A DNA stretch of 41,292 nucleotides from Akkermansia muciniphila (GCA_945861565.1 CAMAUY010000039.1:1-41292); one strand, 5' to 3'. Positions 1 through 9,362 are shown, counted from the first letter of the stretch. Notes: a model not told the origin generated them from the sequence alone. Made by a program: numbers and translations.

Positions 1-510
1 AGAAAACCTAAAGCCCACCCGGGTTGAGTGGGGGGAAAACGGTCTGAAAACCGCGCCGCCGCGCGCCTCCGTTTATCGTCACTTTCACGGAATTGAACTT
101 CCGCGTCTTACTATCCGATTTTGCCGGTTTTACTGAGGTCTGAGGATAGTTGAAACGGCTCAGAATTCTGAACCTTCCGCCCGAGCAGGCGGGGCAAACA
201 GGATCCACAAGTGGCGATAAGGGGTTGTGGTGGGAAAAGAACAAGGGAAAAACGCCAAAACGGGCCTGAATTAGGACGCGCCCTTTCATTTTTTAAGTTA
301 AGAAGCGGAGGGGATTTGGCAACGATGAAAGCGGCGCGGCGTTCACGGCCGCCGTGCGCGGTGCGGAACTGCCGTTGGAATTTCTGGATTCCTGCCTGCG
401 TCTTCCGATTCAGAAGTCGGACGATTGCCCCCGCAGCAACCCGGAGGGTTGCACCGGAGATTGGCAGGGCTGCATCACGCTCATGAATTGAAGGCCACTG
501 AGCTGCGGCT

Positions 511-574
511 GGGAGCGCTGGTGTCCTGCCGGCGCGTGGAATCGGAACCCGCCAGCAAGGATGCCGCGCTCCCA
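511..574. repeat. dispersed imperfect inverted repeat
   Basis: The arms at 511-533 and 552-574 are imperfect inverted repeats, both beginning GGGAGCGC when read inward. The left arm at 512-534 recurs at 32849-32871 with 21 of 23 bases identical (core GGAGCGCTGGT), so it is a dispersed element and not a local hairpin. No coding potential is evident. I see no gene between 1 and 976; the remaining sequence there is low-information intergenic DNA. Confidence 0.55.
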
Positions 575-646
575 GGCGAGCTTGATGCAGCCCTGGGAGA
601 TTGGCCAATCTGGGAATTCAACATGGACGCTCTTCTAACAGCTGAG

Positions 647-860
647 GCGTACTCCGGAGGCGCGGAGCGCCGTCGGAACGTAGCCCATGGCGTTAGCCGT
701 GGGTTCCCGGGTGCGCCGCACGCAAGCCCCGGAGGGGCGACAGAGAATCTGGCGCAAGACGCACTCCTCCAGCTCTGTCGCCCCTCCGGGGCTTGCGTTT
801 TGTTCGAACATCATCCCCACGGCTCGCGCCGTGGGCTACGGTCTGCCGCCGCTCCGCGGC
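647..860. repeat. REP-like modular palindrome array (copy 1)
   Basis: A chain of palindromic modules. The central one is a perfect 24-bp inverted repeat (721-744 with 774-797, core GCCCCGGAGGGGCGACAG) enclosing 29 bases. It is flanked by modules that pair CCCACGGC with GCCGTGGG. A related copy lies in opposite orientation at about 40795-40965. No RAYT (REP-associated tyrosine transposase) gene is present in the window. Confidence 0.75.
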
Positions 861-976
861 TTTTCTAAATGCCGATTGTCCAGCGGCAACACACGCGCCG
901 GAGAATGGTCAAACTCCGGAGCATCGGTCAGTCACGGGTGTTGACCTCGACCGGGTGAAGACTGATCAATCGGCGC

Positions 977-2176
977 GTGACCGCGGCAGAACAAACGAAA
1001 CGGAGCTACGAACGGCGTCCCTATCCTGGACCCGATATCGGGAAGCTCGTCGGGAAAGGCGGCTCGCTACCGTCGCTGAAATGGATGCAGGCCATCGGCC
1101 GACCGGACCAACCGGAACCGGATCGAGTGCTCGTAGCGGGCTGTGGCACGGGCGTGGAGGCCTTCGTCATTCGCCGCCGGTGGCCGAAGGCGGAAATCGT
1201 GGCGGTGGACTTCAGCCCGCGTTCGATCGCGGTGGCTCGGCGTCTCCAACGGTCCGCCGGAGTGGTGCGGCCGATCACGTTTCTCGTAGCCGACCTGACG
1301 GATCCGGAGCTGGCAGTGCACACCGGGGGACGGTTTGATCTGATCACGTGCCATGGCGTGCTGAGCTATATCCCGAAACCCGGAAAGGTGTTGACGCATT
1401 TCGCCGCATGTCTTCGTCCCGGCGGAGCGCTGTACCTCGGGGTGAATGGAGAGTCCCATCCCGCGACGAGACTGCGGCCCTGGCTCGAACGCTTTGGGCT
1501 CGATGTCGTTGAGATGAAGGATGAACGCCGGCTCCGGGAACTCCTGCGATTGTGGGATTGTCTTCACGATGACGGAGCGCGGGACTTCGCCACGATGTCG
1601 GCGAGCTATCTGGCGGGTGACATCTGCGGACCTCATTTCAACAACTGGCCCATGGACCGCTGGCGATCCGAGGCCAATCGTTGCGGATGGGAGGTGGCGG
1701 GCGTATGGCTTCTGCCGCTCGCGCTGCGGCTGACAATCGAGCATGGGAACCACTCTCCGTTGTTCCCTGCCGGTATCGGAGAAGTTGGCGAGCGTCTGGA
1801 TCGGGCGCGACCGGCCGGCTTCCACAAGATCGTTCTTCGGCGAGCGAAACCCGGTGAGCTCGACGTGGAGTTCGGAAAAAATTCCGAGCGGAGGCTGCGT
1901 TGGACGGGGCTGTACTCGGTGCGCTTTGTTAGGCTGCCTGGGTCAGGGACAAGCACCGCGGTGCTTCGTTGCCCGACCTTCAACCTGCGCCTTGATTGGC
2001 CGCTGACGGCCGGTCAGGTGGAGACTTTGAGGACATTGGTTGATTCCGGAGTCTTTCCGATCGGTTGGCAGAGACATTGGATCCGGAGCGAAGCGTCGAG
2101 ACGAATCCTTTGGCTCTGGACCGGACTCGGAGTCGTGACCATCAGTCGCATCGCCTGGCCCCCGGCGAGCACGTAG
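977..2176 (+). CDS. class I SAM-dependent methyltransferase
   Basis: 399 residues from a GTG start. An N-terminal SYERRPYP stretch precedes a Rossmann methyltransferase core: glycine-rich motif I VLVAGCGTG at residues 51-59, acidic residue Asp78 in VAVDFS at the end of strand beta2, and a DLITCHGVLSYI segment typical of motif IV with the following helix. These are the expected SAM-binding elements of class I methyltransferases. The roughly 180-residue C-terminal part is not recognised and may position the substrate, which cannot be named. No strong Shine-Dalgarno precedes the GTG, so the start is approximate. The last dozen codons (..TISRIAWPPAST) are read antisense to a truncated nucleotidyltransferase gene, which suggests the native C-terminus was replaced or extended by a rearrangement. 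It appears monocistronic. Confidence 0.8.
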   Translation: MTAAEQTKRSYERRPYPGPDIGKLVGKGGSLPSLKWMQAIGRPDQPEPDRVLVAGCGTGVEAFVIRRRWPKAEIVAVDFSPRSIAVARRLQRSAGVVRPITFLVADLTDPELAVHTGGRFDLITCHGVLSYIPKPGKVLTHFAACLRPGGALYLGVNGESHPATRLRPWLERFGLDVVEMKDERRLRELLRLWDCLHDDGARDFATMSASYLAGDICGPHFNNWPMDRWRSEANRCGWEVAGVWLLPLALRLTIEHGNHSPLFPAGIGEVGERLDRARPAGFHKIVLRRAKPGELDVEFGKNSERRLRWTGLYSVRFVRLPGSGTSTAVLRCPTFNLRLDWPLTAGQVETLRTLVDSGVFPIGWQRHWIRSEASRRILWLWTGLGVVTISRIAWPPAST

Positions 2177-2217
2177 CGTACGCCTGCATCGTTCCATGCC
2201 CGGAGCAGTTCATTCAT
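2140..2217 (-). pseudogene. truncated nucleotidyltransferase (N-terminal stub)
   Basis: The reading frame starts MNELLRAWNDAGVRYVLAGG and continues QAMRLMV. This is the usual N-terminus, up to the GG motif, of small nucleotidyltransferases of the DUF6036/MNT type. It then loses resemblance and runs on as the antisense of the methyltransferase tail to a stop at 2014. The expected catalytic DxD region is absent. The ATG overlaps the stop of the upstream 62-codon ORF in ATGAATGA, so the two were translationally coupled. I read it as a deletion remnant; family assignment is from motif recall. Confidence 0.55.
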
Positions 2218-2398
2218 CTGCAGCCTTTGCGCGCGCTTGCTCACGAATTAAAGCGCGCTTCCACCCGTTCATTTCCGCATAGGACTTAAACCGCTGCGGC
2301 AAAAAGCGGACGGATAGTCTGAATGGAGGCAGGGGACACACTTTGGGATCGGCAACCCACAACCGAATCTTTGCGCGATAATCGTCAGACAATTTCAT
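2210..2398 (-). CDS. small hypothetical protein coupled to nucleotidyltransferase stub
   Basis: 62 residues, ending ..SYAEMNGWKRALIREQARAKAADE read in two parts (SYAEMNGWKRAL, then IREQARAKAADE). The protein is basic with a helical C-terminus. Its stop overlaps the start of the nucleotidyltransferase stub by eight bases (ATGAATGA). That coupling and the typical partner arrangement argue for a genuine two-gene unit, now broken. I do not recognise a function; small partners of MNT nucleotidyltransferases can act as antidote or adaptor proteins, but that is inference. Confidence 0.4.
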   Translation of the reverse strand: MKLSDDYRAKIRLWVADPKVCPLPPFRLSVRFLPQRFKSYAEMNGWKRALIREQARAKAADE

Positions 2399-2472
2399 TA
2401 CTGTGAATTATCTCTACCACCAGCCCGGTAGACTCGTCGAGTTCTGTGTCGGATGTTGGCTTGCTCCGAGTG

Positions 2473-2720
2473 TATCCCAACGCCGTTGGAATAACTACAG
2501 AAGCAAACGAAGGAAACAACGGCAGGAGGAATCTTCCTTCTCTTCGTCTGCTTCTGTTCAAAGAGGTTGCATCCTATCAACCGGAGTTGGAACCGCGGAT
2601 GAACGCGGATAAACGAGGATTTCAGGGGCTTGGGCAGTGTTCGAGCACTCATTCCGAAGGTGATAGACAACGGCTGCAGCTTATCCGCGTCAATCCGTGT
2701 GAATCCGCGGTTCTTCCCCT
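2473..2720. repeat. dispersed 'CCGCGGATGAAC' repeat
   Basis: This intergenic stretch carries AACCGCGGATGAACGCGGAT near 2593, facing TTATCCGCGTCAATCCG near 2683 and a CCGCGGTTC end near 2706. A related block sits at about 9925-10027. The pattern is a dispersed imperfect inverted repeat common in verrucomicrobial intergenic DNA (recalled, not searched). No gene is supported between 2399 and 2735. Confidence 0.55.
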
Positions 2721-2735
2721 CACCAATAAATGCTC

Positions 2736-3617
2736 TCATAGAATGCGCGAAAAATTGGAGGCGAACCAGGCGATCAACGCGGCCACCAATCCTCCGGCCA
2801 CCAGAACCGCGAGGAGCCAACCCCACCAACTGAGCGGGATCCGCAAAGGGGAGGCATCCGCACCGGCCTCCTTGCGGAGATACAGTCGCCAGGTGGTCAG
2901 GAGGACGAGGAAGTCGAGGGCGAGCAGCAGCGGGACCGAGATGGCACCGGTGAGTTGGTCCCAGCGTGATTCCTCGAGCCAAAGACCGAGTCGAAGGGTG
3001 CCGAGTGCGACCAAGCTGCCCCAAACCCATGCGGAAAAGGCTACCGTGCGCGTTCGGGCGAGCACTGCCATGCTGAAGCCGGCGGCAAAGACCGAGAACG
3101 GAAAGACCACCACCAGACTGTAGAGAAGCTGCGGCTGACGCACCGGGAGGCCTTGCAAGCCCTGGATAAGGCCCGTGTTCAGGAAAAGTCGGTTCAGGAC
3201 GTCGGAAAGATTGAGGTTCAAGGCGGCCAGGGTCATGCCGGTGAACAAAAGTAAGGAACCGCCGCCGAACAACAGTCGGCTCAAGAACCGTTCACTGCGC
3301 GTGGGGGGCATCGACAACATGAACTCCTCGCAGCCGTGGATAACGTCGGCACCACCGAAAGCTGGCGCCGCGACCAGTGCATATAAGATGGGAAAGGACA
3401 CGACCCAGAGAGGCTGGGCTACGAAAGGGACCACCCAGATGACAGCCAGCCAGCCAAGCAAGAAGAAGAGAAACAGGCGGCTGTGCGCAAACCATTCAGA
3501 CCAAAGCAGAATACCGATCCGCCGCAATCCCCGAAAGCGGGCGTGCAGGAGAGCATCTGCCGGGTCCGACGGCGTCTCCGTTTCGATGACAGTAAGCGGC
3601 ATGGGGGATCGGCTCAT
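2736..3617 (-). CDS. ABC-2 type transporter permease
   Basis: 293 residues. A cytoplasmic N-terminus of about 35 residues is followed by about six hydrophobic spans: roughly residues 45-62, 65-90, 115-135, 160-185, 195-215, then 225-242, with a final span near 263-285. This layout, and a GCEEFMLSMPPTRSERFLSRLL cytoplasmic segment (given here as GCEEFMLSMPP, then TRSERFLSRLL), fits ABC-2 permeases of YtrA-controlled exporters. It starts nine bases after the stop of the prepilin-like gene, with AGGATG close to the start, suggesting translational coupling. It is the last gene of the five-gene cluster and the natural membrane partner of the ATPase encoded at 8319-9362. The exported substrate is unknown. 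Confidence 0.72.
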   Translation of the reverse strand: MSRSPMPLTVIETETPSDPADALLHARFRGLRRIGILLWSEWFAHSRLFLFFLLGWLAVIWVVPFVAQPLWVVSFPILYALVAAPAFGGADVIHGCEEFMLSMPPTRSERFLSRLLFGGGSLLLFTGMTLAALNLNLSDVLNRLFLNTGLIQGLQGLPVRQPQLLYSLVVVFPFSVFAAGFSMAVLARTRTVAFSAWVWGSLVALGTLRLGLWLEESRWDQLTGAISVPLLLALDFLVLLTTWRLYLRKEAGADASPLRIPLSWWGWLLAVLVAGGLVAALIAWFASNFSRIL

Positions 3618-3626
3618 CCTGGGTGT

Positions 3627-4388
3627 CTAATTCCCCAGGGGTGTCCACTGATCCACGTAGTATTCCCAGGGGTAATCATTCATTCGAATGGGAATGAGCG
3701 GAGAGCCTCCTCCGGATTCGTTCCCGTGGAAGAGCCGGCGGGAAACTACCGCCCCATCCCGCTGCGCGCGGAGGGTGAGTCCTTCCCAGGCGAGAAACGG
3801 TTGGCGCTCGACGATCGCCAGTCGGGCAGGGTCCGAAATGCGAACCCCATGAAGCTCGCAGACGCTGATGCCGGTCAAGGGTCCGCCGAGTTGAAGGAGA
3901 TGGCGCCAAGCGGGTTTGACCCAGAAGAAAGGGTGCAGATAAGAGAACGGTCGGGATTCCTGGGTAACGATGAGTTCCTGTTCCCAGCTGGGTTCCTCGA
4001 TGTCCTTGTTAACTGCAATCTGAGCGGGTTGTTGCGAGTGATTGACCAGATTGCCCCAGGCCTCATTCGTCCGTCCGGGCGTACCGGCCGCCCCCCGCTG
4101 GATCGGATCTTGTGGACAGAGCAAAGAACGCGGGTTGCGCAGAATGGCTGGCTTTCGGGCGAGCGAACTCAGCGACCGGGGGCGTTTGCCAAAATCATCA
4201 AGGTATAGTTCGGAGGCGACGATGATTTGACGCAGGTTCCCGAGGCAGATCGTCTGGCGGGACTGCTTCTGGGCGGCCGCGACGGCCGACAGTAGCAGGG
4301 TGGCGAGGATCGCCAGGATGGCGATCACGGTGAGGAGTTCAATCAGGGTGAAACCGCGGCGGCGGGTGGCTTGCCAGGGCCGCAGCAA
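3627..4388 (-). CDS. prepilin-like protein with type IV N-terminal methylation motif
   Basis: 253 residues if translation begins at the TTG at 4388-4386, which follows GGAGGG at a good spacing and gives the short basic leader LLRPWQATRRRG. The leader is followed by FTLIELLTVIAILAILATLL, the class III (type IV pilin) signal and N-terminal helix, with Glu at +5. The remaining 210 residues are a soluble domain with no pilin family I recognise. Longer in-frame ORFs extend to 4550 but overlap the upstream gene by about 105 bases and would bury the leader. The Shine-Dalgarno lies in an 8-bp hairpin (about 4394-4413) just after the preceding gene's stop at 4445, so expression may depend on upstream translation. 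Likely cleaved by a PilD-type peptidase and surface or periplasm exposed. Confidence 0.75.
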   Translation of the reverse strand: MLRPWQATRRRGFTLIELLTVIAILAILATLLLSAVAAAQKQSRQTICLGNLRQIIVASELYLDDFGKRPRSLSSLARKPAILRNPRSLLCPQDPIQRGAAGTPGRTNEAWGNLVNHSQQPAQIAVNKDIEEPSWEQELIVTQESRPFSYLHPFFWVKPAWRHLLQLGGPLTGISVCELHGVRISDPARLAIVERQPFLAWEGLTLRAQRDGAVVSRRLFHGNESGGGSPLIPIRMNDYPWEYYVDQWTPLGN

Positions 4389-4393
4389 GCCAC

Positions 4394-4413
4394 CCTCCCG
4401 AATCCTCGGGAAG
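4394..4413 (-). promoter_or_regulatory. hairpin masking the prepilin-like gene ribosome-binding site
   Basis: Read on the minus strand, CTTCCCGA, loop GGAT, TCGGGAGG forms an eight-pair stem with one G-T pair. The 3' arm is the Shine-Dalgarno for the TTG start at 4388. There is no T-run, so it is not a classical terminator; a coupling or attenuation role is inferred. Confidence 0.35.
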
Positions 4414-4444
4414 GAGGCGGCCCCGTCCGCTCGATGCGACGGGG

Positions 4445-7400
4445 CTAAGGCTGAAGCGGGATGTGCCAAAGGCCGTAGCTGCCGCGGGGGACCCAAAGGC
4501 CGCTGGCGGCGGAGGCGCCACTCCCTGGCCAGTTGATCCACAGACTGCATGGTTTCTGTCCGCGGCCAAGGATCTGTACCGCTCCCAGGGAACTCGCATC
4601 CAGGAATAGAATATCGCCGCCTGCCGGCTCGGCAATCACCACCGAATCGACGCGATGCAAGCCGGTGATGACATCATTGCCCAGGGACAAGGCACCATAT
4701 TTTTCAAAGGTTGCATTTTCGCTAACCGCCCACGACTCAAGCCGGGAGGGAGTTCCGTTGGTGTTACCCGGTCGGGCAAGGAGAATTCCGCCGCCCGGGA
4801 GAATCAAGTACACCGGGGAGGTATTTTCCGGCAACTCCAACGAATGCACCAGGCTGACCGAGGATCCATCGTAGGCTAGCGCCTGAAGCTGAGGCTTGGC
4901 CACTGCGCCGTCGAGTGGCAGGACACCCGCTAGGCCCAGTTCGGCATAAAGAAGTGCCCCCCGGTGGGAAAGCCCCTGGAGCGTGCCAGGAAAGCTCGCG
5001 ACGGGCCGAACGATCGGGCGAGAGGGAATCGTGAAATCAATGACATCCAGGTAGAATTTGTGCTCGTAACGGGCCGGGACTCGGACCTTCCAGACCCCCT
5101 TTGCATTCGGGTCCCCGATCCATTCACCTTCCTCCTGAAAATACCGGTCCGTCTGATGGCTGAAGTACAGTTTGCCATCGGATCCAAACGCAGCACTGAA
5201 GCCGCTCCAACTGTCGTTGGTATCGTCCCGCCGGTCAATCGAACCCGCCAGGAGCTCGAACACTTGACCGGGTTGCGAAGTGCCATCGGAGCCCCCGATT
5301 CGAAAGCCGCTCGCGAAAACCGGCGCCTGCGGATTGCGCACATCGAAGGTATAGAGGTTGCGAGAACTGCCGCCCGACCAATACCACCACCACCGGTTAC
5401 CCGGAAACGCCCCGATCTGCATATCCGAATCAAAGGCGGCGCCAACAGGAGCCCGCTGGGCGAGGGCAACACCCGGGGCGCCGTCCATGACCGCCAGGTA
5501 GGGAGGCCAGAATCCACCCGCCTGCGCCGGCTCCGTCCATACCACCGTTTCATCATTGAGCCAGACGGCCTCCAAAGCGGCGCCGTAATAGTTTGATCCG
5601 GTCTCAAAACGGACACTCCCGCGAATGGCCAACGCCGGCAGTCGACTCACATCAACGATGGTCAGTTGACCGGCAGCTGGTATGCGCACGTGGATGATAT
5701 TCGTATAAACTACCCAGTTTGTCTGGAGCAGATCCGGCTGCGGTACGGCAATTTTCGTGACCGCGACATTCGTTCCGAGGCGGGGAAGTTGGGGTGTCCC
5801 AGCCGCGTCCGTGACCCCGTCGGATTGCGGGTCGTCGGGCGCGGGGTTCTTGATTGTCGTCACGACGTCATTCGTTTCAAACCGGATCAATGGAGGCTGT
5901 GGTAGATACCGGATCTCCTCGTTGGTGAAGACCCTTGTCACGGGTTGGTAGGTATCGTCGCCCCGCTCAAGAATATAGAGATTCTCACCGTGGAGACTCA
6001 ACCCGAGGATGTTCTGAGTGGAAACATCCAGGGAACTCAGCGGGTTTTCTGGATCGGACACCAATGACACCTGGACGCGAGCCGGGCGCAATTGCCCGGA
6101 ATTGGCGGCCTGCCGGTATCGGAACTGAATCAAGCGATCACCGCGAACGGAGACCCAGTCCGTCGCGGAGGCCGCGAGGTTCAAGTCGGCCGTCACCACC
6201 GGATGATCGCGATCGGAAATATCCACGGACAGAAGCTCGGTTCCCGAGAGGGACAACACCCGGCCGGCATGGACGGCGGCGCGTCGGGCTTGGGCAGCGT
6301 GGCTGATCGTTCCCCGCAGTGCCAGCGTGTCGACACCGAGATCAATCAGCTGCATCCCGGTGAAATTCTGCGAGGACATCGGCGATTCGTCGGACTTCGC
6401 GCCGTCTGCTGGGTTCCACCCGGACCAAGGCACTAGGATCAATCCATCGGCTGGAAGAATATTGATAGCCTTCTCGTCGAAGTTGGCCTCGGACCAGCCC
6501 CACTTTCCGAGGAACACCTTCTTGAGAAGCGATGGATTCGCTGGGTTGGATACGTCGAAAAGAGCGACGGCGGGGCTACCAGCATCCCAACCCATTGTAA
6601 CGAGCCGGGTTCCGAGCGGTTGAATGTAGGTGCTATAGCCTGGCACTTCGAGCTTGCCAGTGATGGCGAGCCGGTGGGGATCGGACAAATCAATGATCCA
6701 GAGCGGATCCGTGATGCGAAAAGTGACGACATAGGCCCGGTCGCCGTCGAAGCGGGTGCCGAACAAGCTCTCATCGCGAACGAGCGAGAGTTCGGCCAGC
6801 TTTGCCGGTTGGGTGGGGTTGGTGAGCGAAAAGGTTTCAAGGAATGTTTCCGGGCCAACCCAGCTTCCGGAATTTCCGGAGGCACGCCACCTCCCGGGTT
6901 TTTGGGAAACCACCGCCAGGACGTCTCCCCGGAGATTCATCTTGAACTTGTCGGCCACGGCCCCTGCGGTCGAGAGGGAACCGACCTGCCGGACAATTCC
7001 TTCGGAGTCAGAAATATCGAACACCACGATTCCGGAGTTTCCTTGCAGCATCCAGGGCGGTGTGGCGGCGATCCATTCGGGGGAACCTGGCGTCTGGGTT
7101 CCATTAACCGCGACAAATAGGAATCGATCGGTCGCCTGGATGGCGCTGGGGCCGGAGATCAGGCGGACGGCGGTGCGGGCAATTGGCTGAGCAGGATCGG
7201 CGAGGTTGTAGGATTGAACGATGGTTTCATACTGCCACTGGACACTGATCGTGGGCAGATCCGTTCCGGCGGAAGCGTCCGAAGTCCCGGTGGATGATTT
7301 CGCGGGCGGATTGGTGACAGTGATCTGCGTCCAATCAGACGCGGCAACATACAGGGCCTTGCCGACGAGGCGGCTCTCCTGCAGATAGCCACTGACGGGC

Positions 7401-8245
7401 ATCCGGGCTACCTCGACCGGAAGGGCCCCATCGGTCCGCGCGATCACCACCTGGCTGGAGGAACTATTGCAATAGTCGCGCACCAGCAGAGCGACGAACT
7501 GGGCTCCCGTCGGATCTTCCGGCAGCAAGTACATTTGCTCTCCACCCGCCGCTATGGGCAGGAAGCCGCGAATCTGCGGAGCTCCGGCATTCGAAATGTC
7601 GATCACCTGCAACCCTCGGTTTTGATTGAAGAAATAAAGGGTGTTGTCGCGCACCTGCCAGATGTCCGACTCAACGACCGCACGGGCGGGAGTGGTGACC
7701 TCGGACGTGGCTGGCGGCGAGTTGGGGGTGTTCAGCAGGGGATTCCCGCCTCCGTCGACAGCGCCTCCGGTCGCCCCCCCCGGAACAGCGGTGTCTCCCC
7801 TGAATTCATTGCCGGTTGCCACTGTCGTGACACCGTTCCACTGTTTCTTGCCCTGGTAAAAGGTTGCGGGCAGCGGCATCGATGTCGTGTCGGTGGAACG
7901 AATGCGAATGATTTCCAAGGGATGACTCACTGCGACGCGAAACGAAAATTCGCCGGTCTTGCCGTCGGGCCACTTGAGTTCGCGGGCTTCCCAAAGCGCC
8001 TCGCCGTCCACCCGGTAGCGACTTTCCAGCGTAATCCGCCGAAACCCCTCCGGCACATTCACGACGATCACTAGATTGGTGCCGTCCGGAGTGACGCTCC
8101 GGATCTCGGGCTTGGGGTTCGACGACTGAGAATCGATCTCACCGATCGCACGGACTGCCAGACTGGGGAGTAGTACCCACGCAACCAACAGCCCGATGGG
8201 GCGATGGACCCACCGGAGGAACTGAAAAAGGCAAGCGGAACTCAT
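4445..8245 (-). CDS. large secreted beta-propeller domain protein
   Basis: 1266 residues with a cleavable signal peptide (hydrophobic stretch about residues 16-34, cleavage likely after VRA or AIG). Residues about 190-640 match the secreted 'Beta_propel' type (PF09826/COG4880, recognised by motif): repeated blade ends such as LQVIDISNAGAPQI, LWIIDLSDPHRLAITGKLEV and VALFDVSNPANPSLLKKVF, with the characteristic PGYSTYIQPLG. Further blades (LTIVDVSRLPALAIRGSV, FDVRNPQAPVFASGF) suggest a second propeller region up to about residue 1000. No catalytic motif is visible; a binding or scaffolding role outside the cytoplasm is most likely. It sits between an ABC ATPase and a prepilin-like protein in one minus-strand unit, so it may be exported or assembled with them. 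Twice the usual length of the family. Confidence 0.78.
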   Translation of the reverse strand: MSSACLFQFLRWVHRPIGLLVAWVLLPSLAVRAIGEIDSQSSNPKPEIRSVTPDGTNLVIVVNVPEGFRRITLESRYRVDGEALWEARELKWPDGKTGEFSFRVAVSHPLEIIRIRSTDTTSMPLPATFYQGKKQWNGVTTVATGNEFRGDTAVPGGATGGAVDGGGNPLLNTPNSPPATSEVTTPARAVVESDIWQVRDNTLYFFNQNRGLQVIDISNAGAPQIRGFLPIAAGGEQMYLLPEDPTGAQFVALLVRDYCNSSSSQVVIARTDGALPVEVARMPVSGYLQESRLVGKALYVAASDWTQITVTNPPAKSSTGTSDASAGTDLPTISVQWQYETIVQSYNLADPAQPIARTAVRLISGPSAIQATDRFLFVAVNGTQTPGSPEWIAATPPWMLQGNSGIVVFDISDSEGIVRQVGSLSTAGAVADKFKMNLRGDVLAVVSQKPGRWRASGNSGSWVGPETFLETFSLTNPTQPAKLAELSLVRDESLFGTRFDGDRAYVVTFRITDPLWIIDLSDPHRLAITGKLEVPGYSTYIQPLGTRLVTMGWDAGSPAVALFDVSNPANPSLLKKVFLGKWGWSEANFDEKAINILPADGLILVPWSGWNPADGAKSDESPMSSQNFTGMQLIDLGVDTLALRGTISHAAQARRAAVHAGRVLSLSGTELLSVDISDRDHPVVTADLNLAASATDWVSVRGDRLIQFRYRQAANSGQLRPARVQVSLVSDPENPLSSLDVSTQNILGLSLHGENLYILERGDDTYQPVTRVFTNEEIRYLPQPPLIRFETNDVVTTIKNPAPDDPQSDGVTDAAGTPQLPRLGTNVAVTKIAVPQPDLLQTNWVVYTNIIHVRIPAAGQLTIVDVSRLPALAIRGSVRFETGSNYYGAALEAVWLNDETVVWTEPAQAGGFWPPYLAVMDGAPGVALAQRAPVGAAFDSDMQIGAFPGNRWWWYWSGGSSRNLYTFDVRNPQAPVFASGFRIGGSDGTSQPGQVFELLAGSIDRRDDTNDSWSGFSAAFGSDGKLYFSHQTDRYFQEEGEWIGDPNAKGVWKVRVPARYEHKFYLDVIDFTIPSRPIVRPVASFPGTLQGLSHRGALLYAELGLAGVLPLDGAVAKPQLQALAYDGSSVSLVHSLELPENTSPVYLILPGGGILLARPGNTNGTPSRLESWAVSENATFEKYGALSLGNDVITGLHRVDSVVIAEPAGGDILFLDASSLGAVQILGRGQKPCSLWINWPGSGASAASGLWVPRGSYGLWHIPLQP

Positions 8246-8318
8246 TTGAATAGGTTTTGGGTTTACCGAATCACTCCACTAGCCTGAAGCGTGCCGTAGC
8301 AGGCCAGCCCGGTCTCTT

Positions 8319-9362
8319 TTAATCGCCATCCCGCTTGGCGGGCGCGACCGTTGATGGGGGAGCACTGCCCACACGACTGGTATCTCCCCCGTCAACACGA
8401 GTTCCGGGCTGGCCTGAAATGGTCACAAAACCCCCTCCGCAGAGCTCCGTCGGCGGATCAATGGAAGCTGTCTGTCGGTCTCGAAACATCTCCACAAAGA
8501 CCTCTTCCAACGTGAGAGGGAACACACTAATCCTTGCTCCGTAACGGGTTCGGATTGAATCCCAAACCGAATCGTCGGGCGCACGGCAGATTGCCGTGAT
8601 GACCGGTCCGAGCGTCTCGCTCTGCAGAGCTCCGGGCATGTTGAAGTCGCGGGGAACCGATGCACCGGGGAACACCACCTGGGCCTTTCGAACGGTTCGC
8701 TGCCAGTCGTCCACCTCGCCGGCCGCCACGATGCGGCCTCGGTCCATGATTCCCACCCGGGTCGCTAGACGCTCAAGGTCACCGATCAAGTGCGTGCTCA
8801 ACAGGATTGTACAGCCGTCCGAACGGAGCAGTGCCTCGATCAGACAGTCATTCAGGGAATGTCGAGCAATGGGGTCCAGGCCCGCCGCGGGCTCATCGAG
8901 AAGCAACACACTAGGCCGTGTCGCCAGGGCCGTCAGTAATGCGGCAAGCCGTTGTTGCCCGCCGGACAACCGCCCGATCGGACGGTCCCACGGAAGTTCC
9001 CATCGCTTCGCCAAGTCACGGGCGATATCCTGGTCCCATCGATCGTAAAAATGGGCGGTGTACCGGCAAAGGTCCGTTAGGGACATCCAGTCAGGGACCT
9101 GCTGGCCTTGGGAAACATAGGCAACTTGCTGCCGGATGGAGCGAGGTGCGATCCACAGGTCGTCGCCAAGGATTCGCACTTCGCCCCGGTCCGGTCGCAG
9201 CAAACCCATGAGCAACCGTAAAGTCGTTGTCTTCCCCGCTCCGTTCCGCCCGATCAACCCGTACACCACGCCCGATTCGATCTCGAGATCGAGCCCGCTG
9301 ACGGCGACGACCCCGCCGCGAAACGTCTTGGTGAGATTCCGGACTGCAATCGCGGATGCCAT
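8319..9362 (-). CDS. ABC transporter ATP-binding protein
   Basis: 347 residues. Complete nucleotide-binding domain: Walker A GRNGAGKTTT (about residues 38-47), Q-loop near SQGQQ, signature LSGGQQ, Walker B VLLLDEPAAGLDP, and a switch histidine in LLSTHL. The remaining roughly 120 residues are a regulatory tail, with a low-complexity end. The order GntR-ATPase is the standard arrangement of YtrA-type exporters, and the matching permease is at 2736-3617. It starts 58 bases after the GntR gene and lies 73 bases before the propeller gene. It couples ATP hydrolysis to export of an unknown substrate at the inner membrane. Confidence 0.9.
   Translation of the reverse strand: MASAIAVRNLTKTFRGGVVAVSGLDLEIESGVVYGLIGRNGAGKTTTLRLLMGLLRPDRGEVRILGDDLWIAPRSIRQQVAYVSQGQQVPDWMSLTDLCRYTAHFYDRWDQDIARDLAKRWELPWDRPIGRLSGGQQRLAALLTALATRPSVLLLDEPAAGLDPIARHSLNDCLIEALLRSDGCTILLSTHLIGDLERLATRVGIMDRGRIVAAGEVDDWQRTVRKAQVVFPGASVPRDFNMPGALQSETLGPVITAICRAPDDSVWDSIRTRYGARISVFPLTLEEVFVEMFRDRQTASIDPPTELCGGGFVTISGQPGTRVDGGDTSRVGSAPPSTVAPAKRDGD

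Noticed and set aside
111..608. 165-codon minus-strand ORF near the left end
   Set aside because: It contains a dispersed inverted repeat, has skewed composition and no domain; its length is ordinary for GC-rich non-coding DNA.
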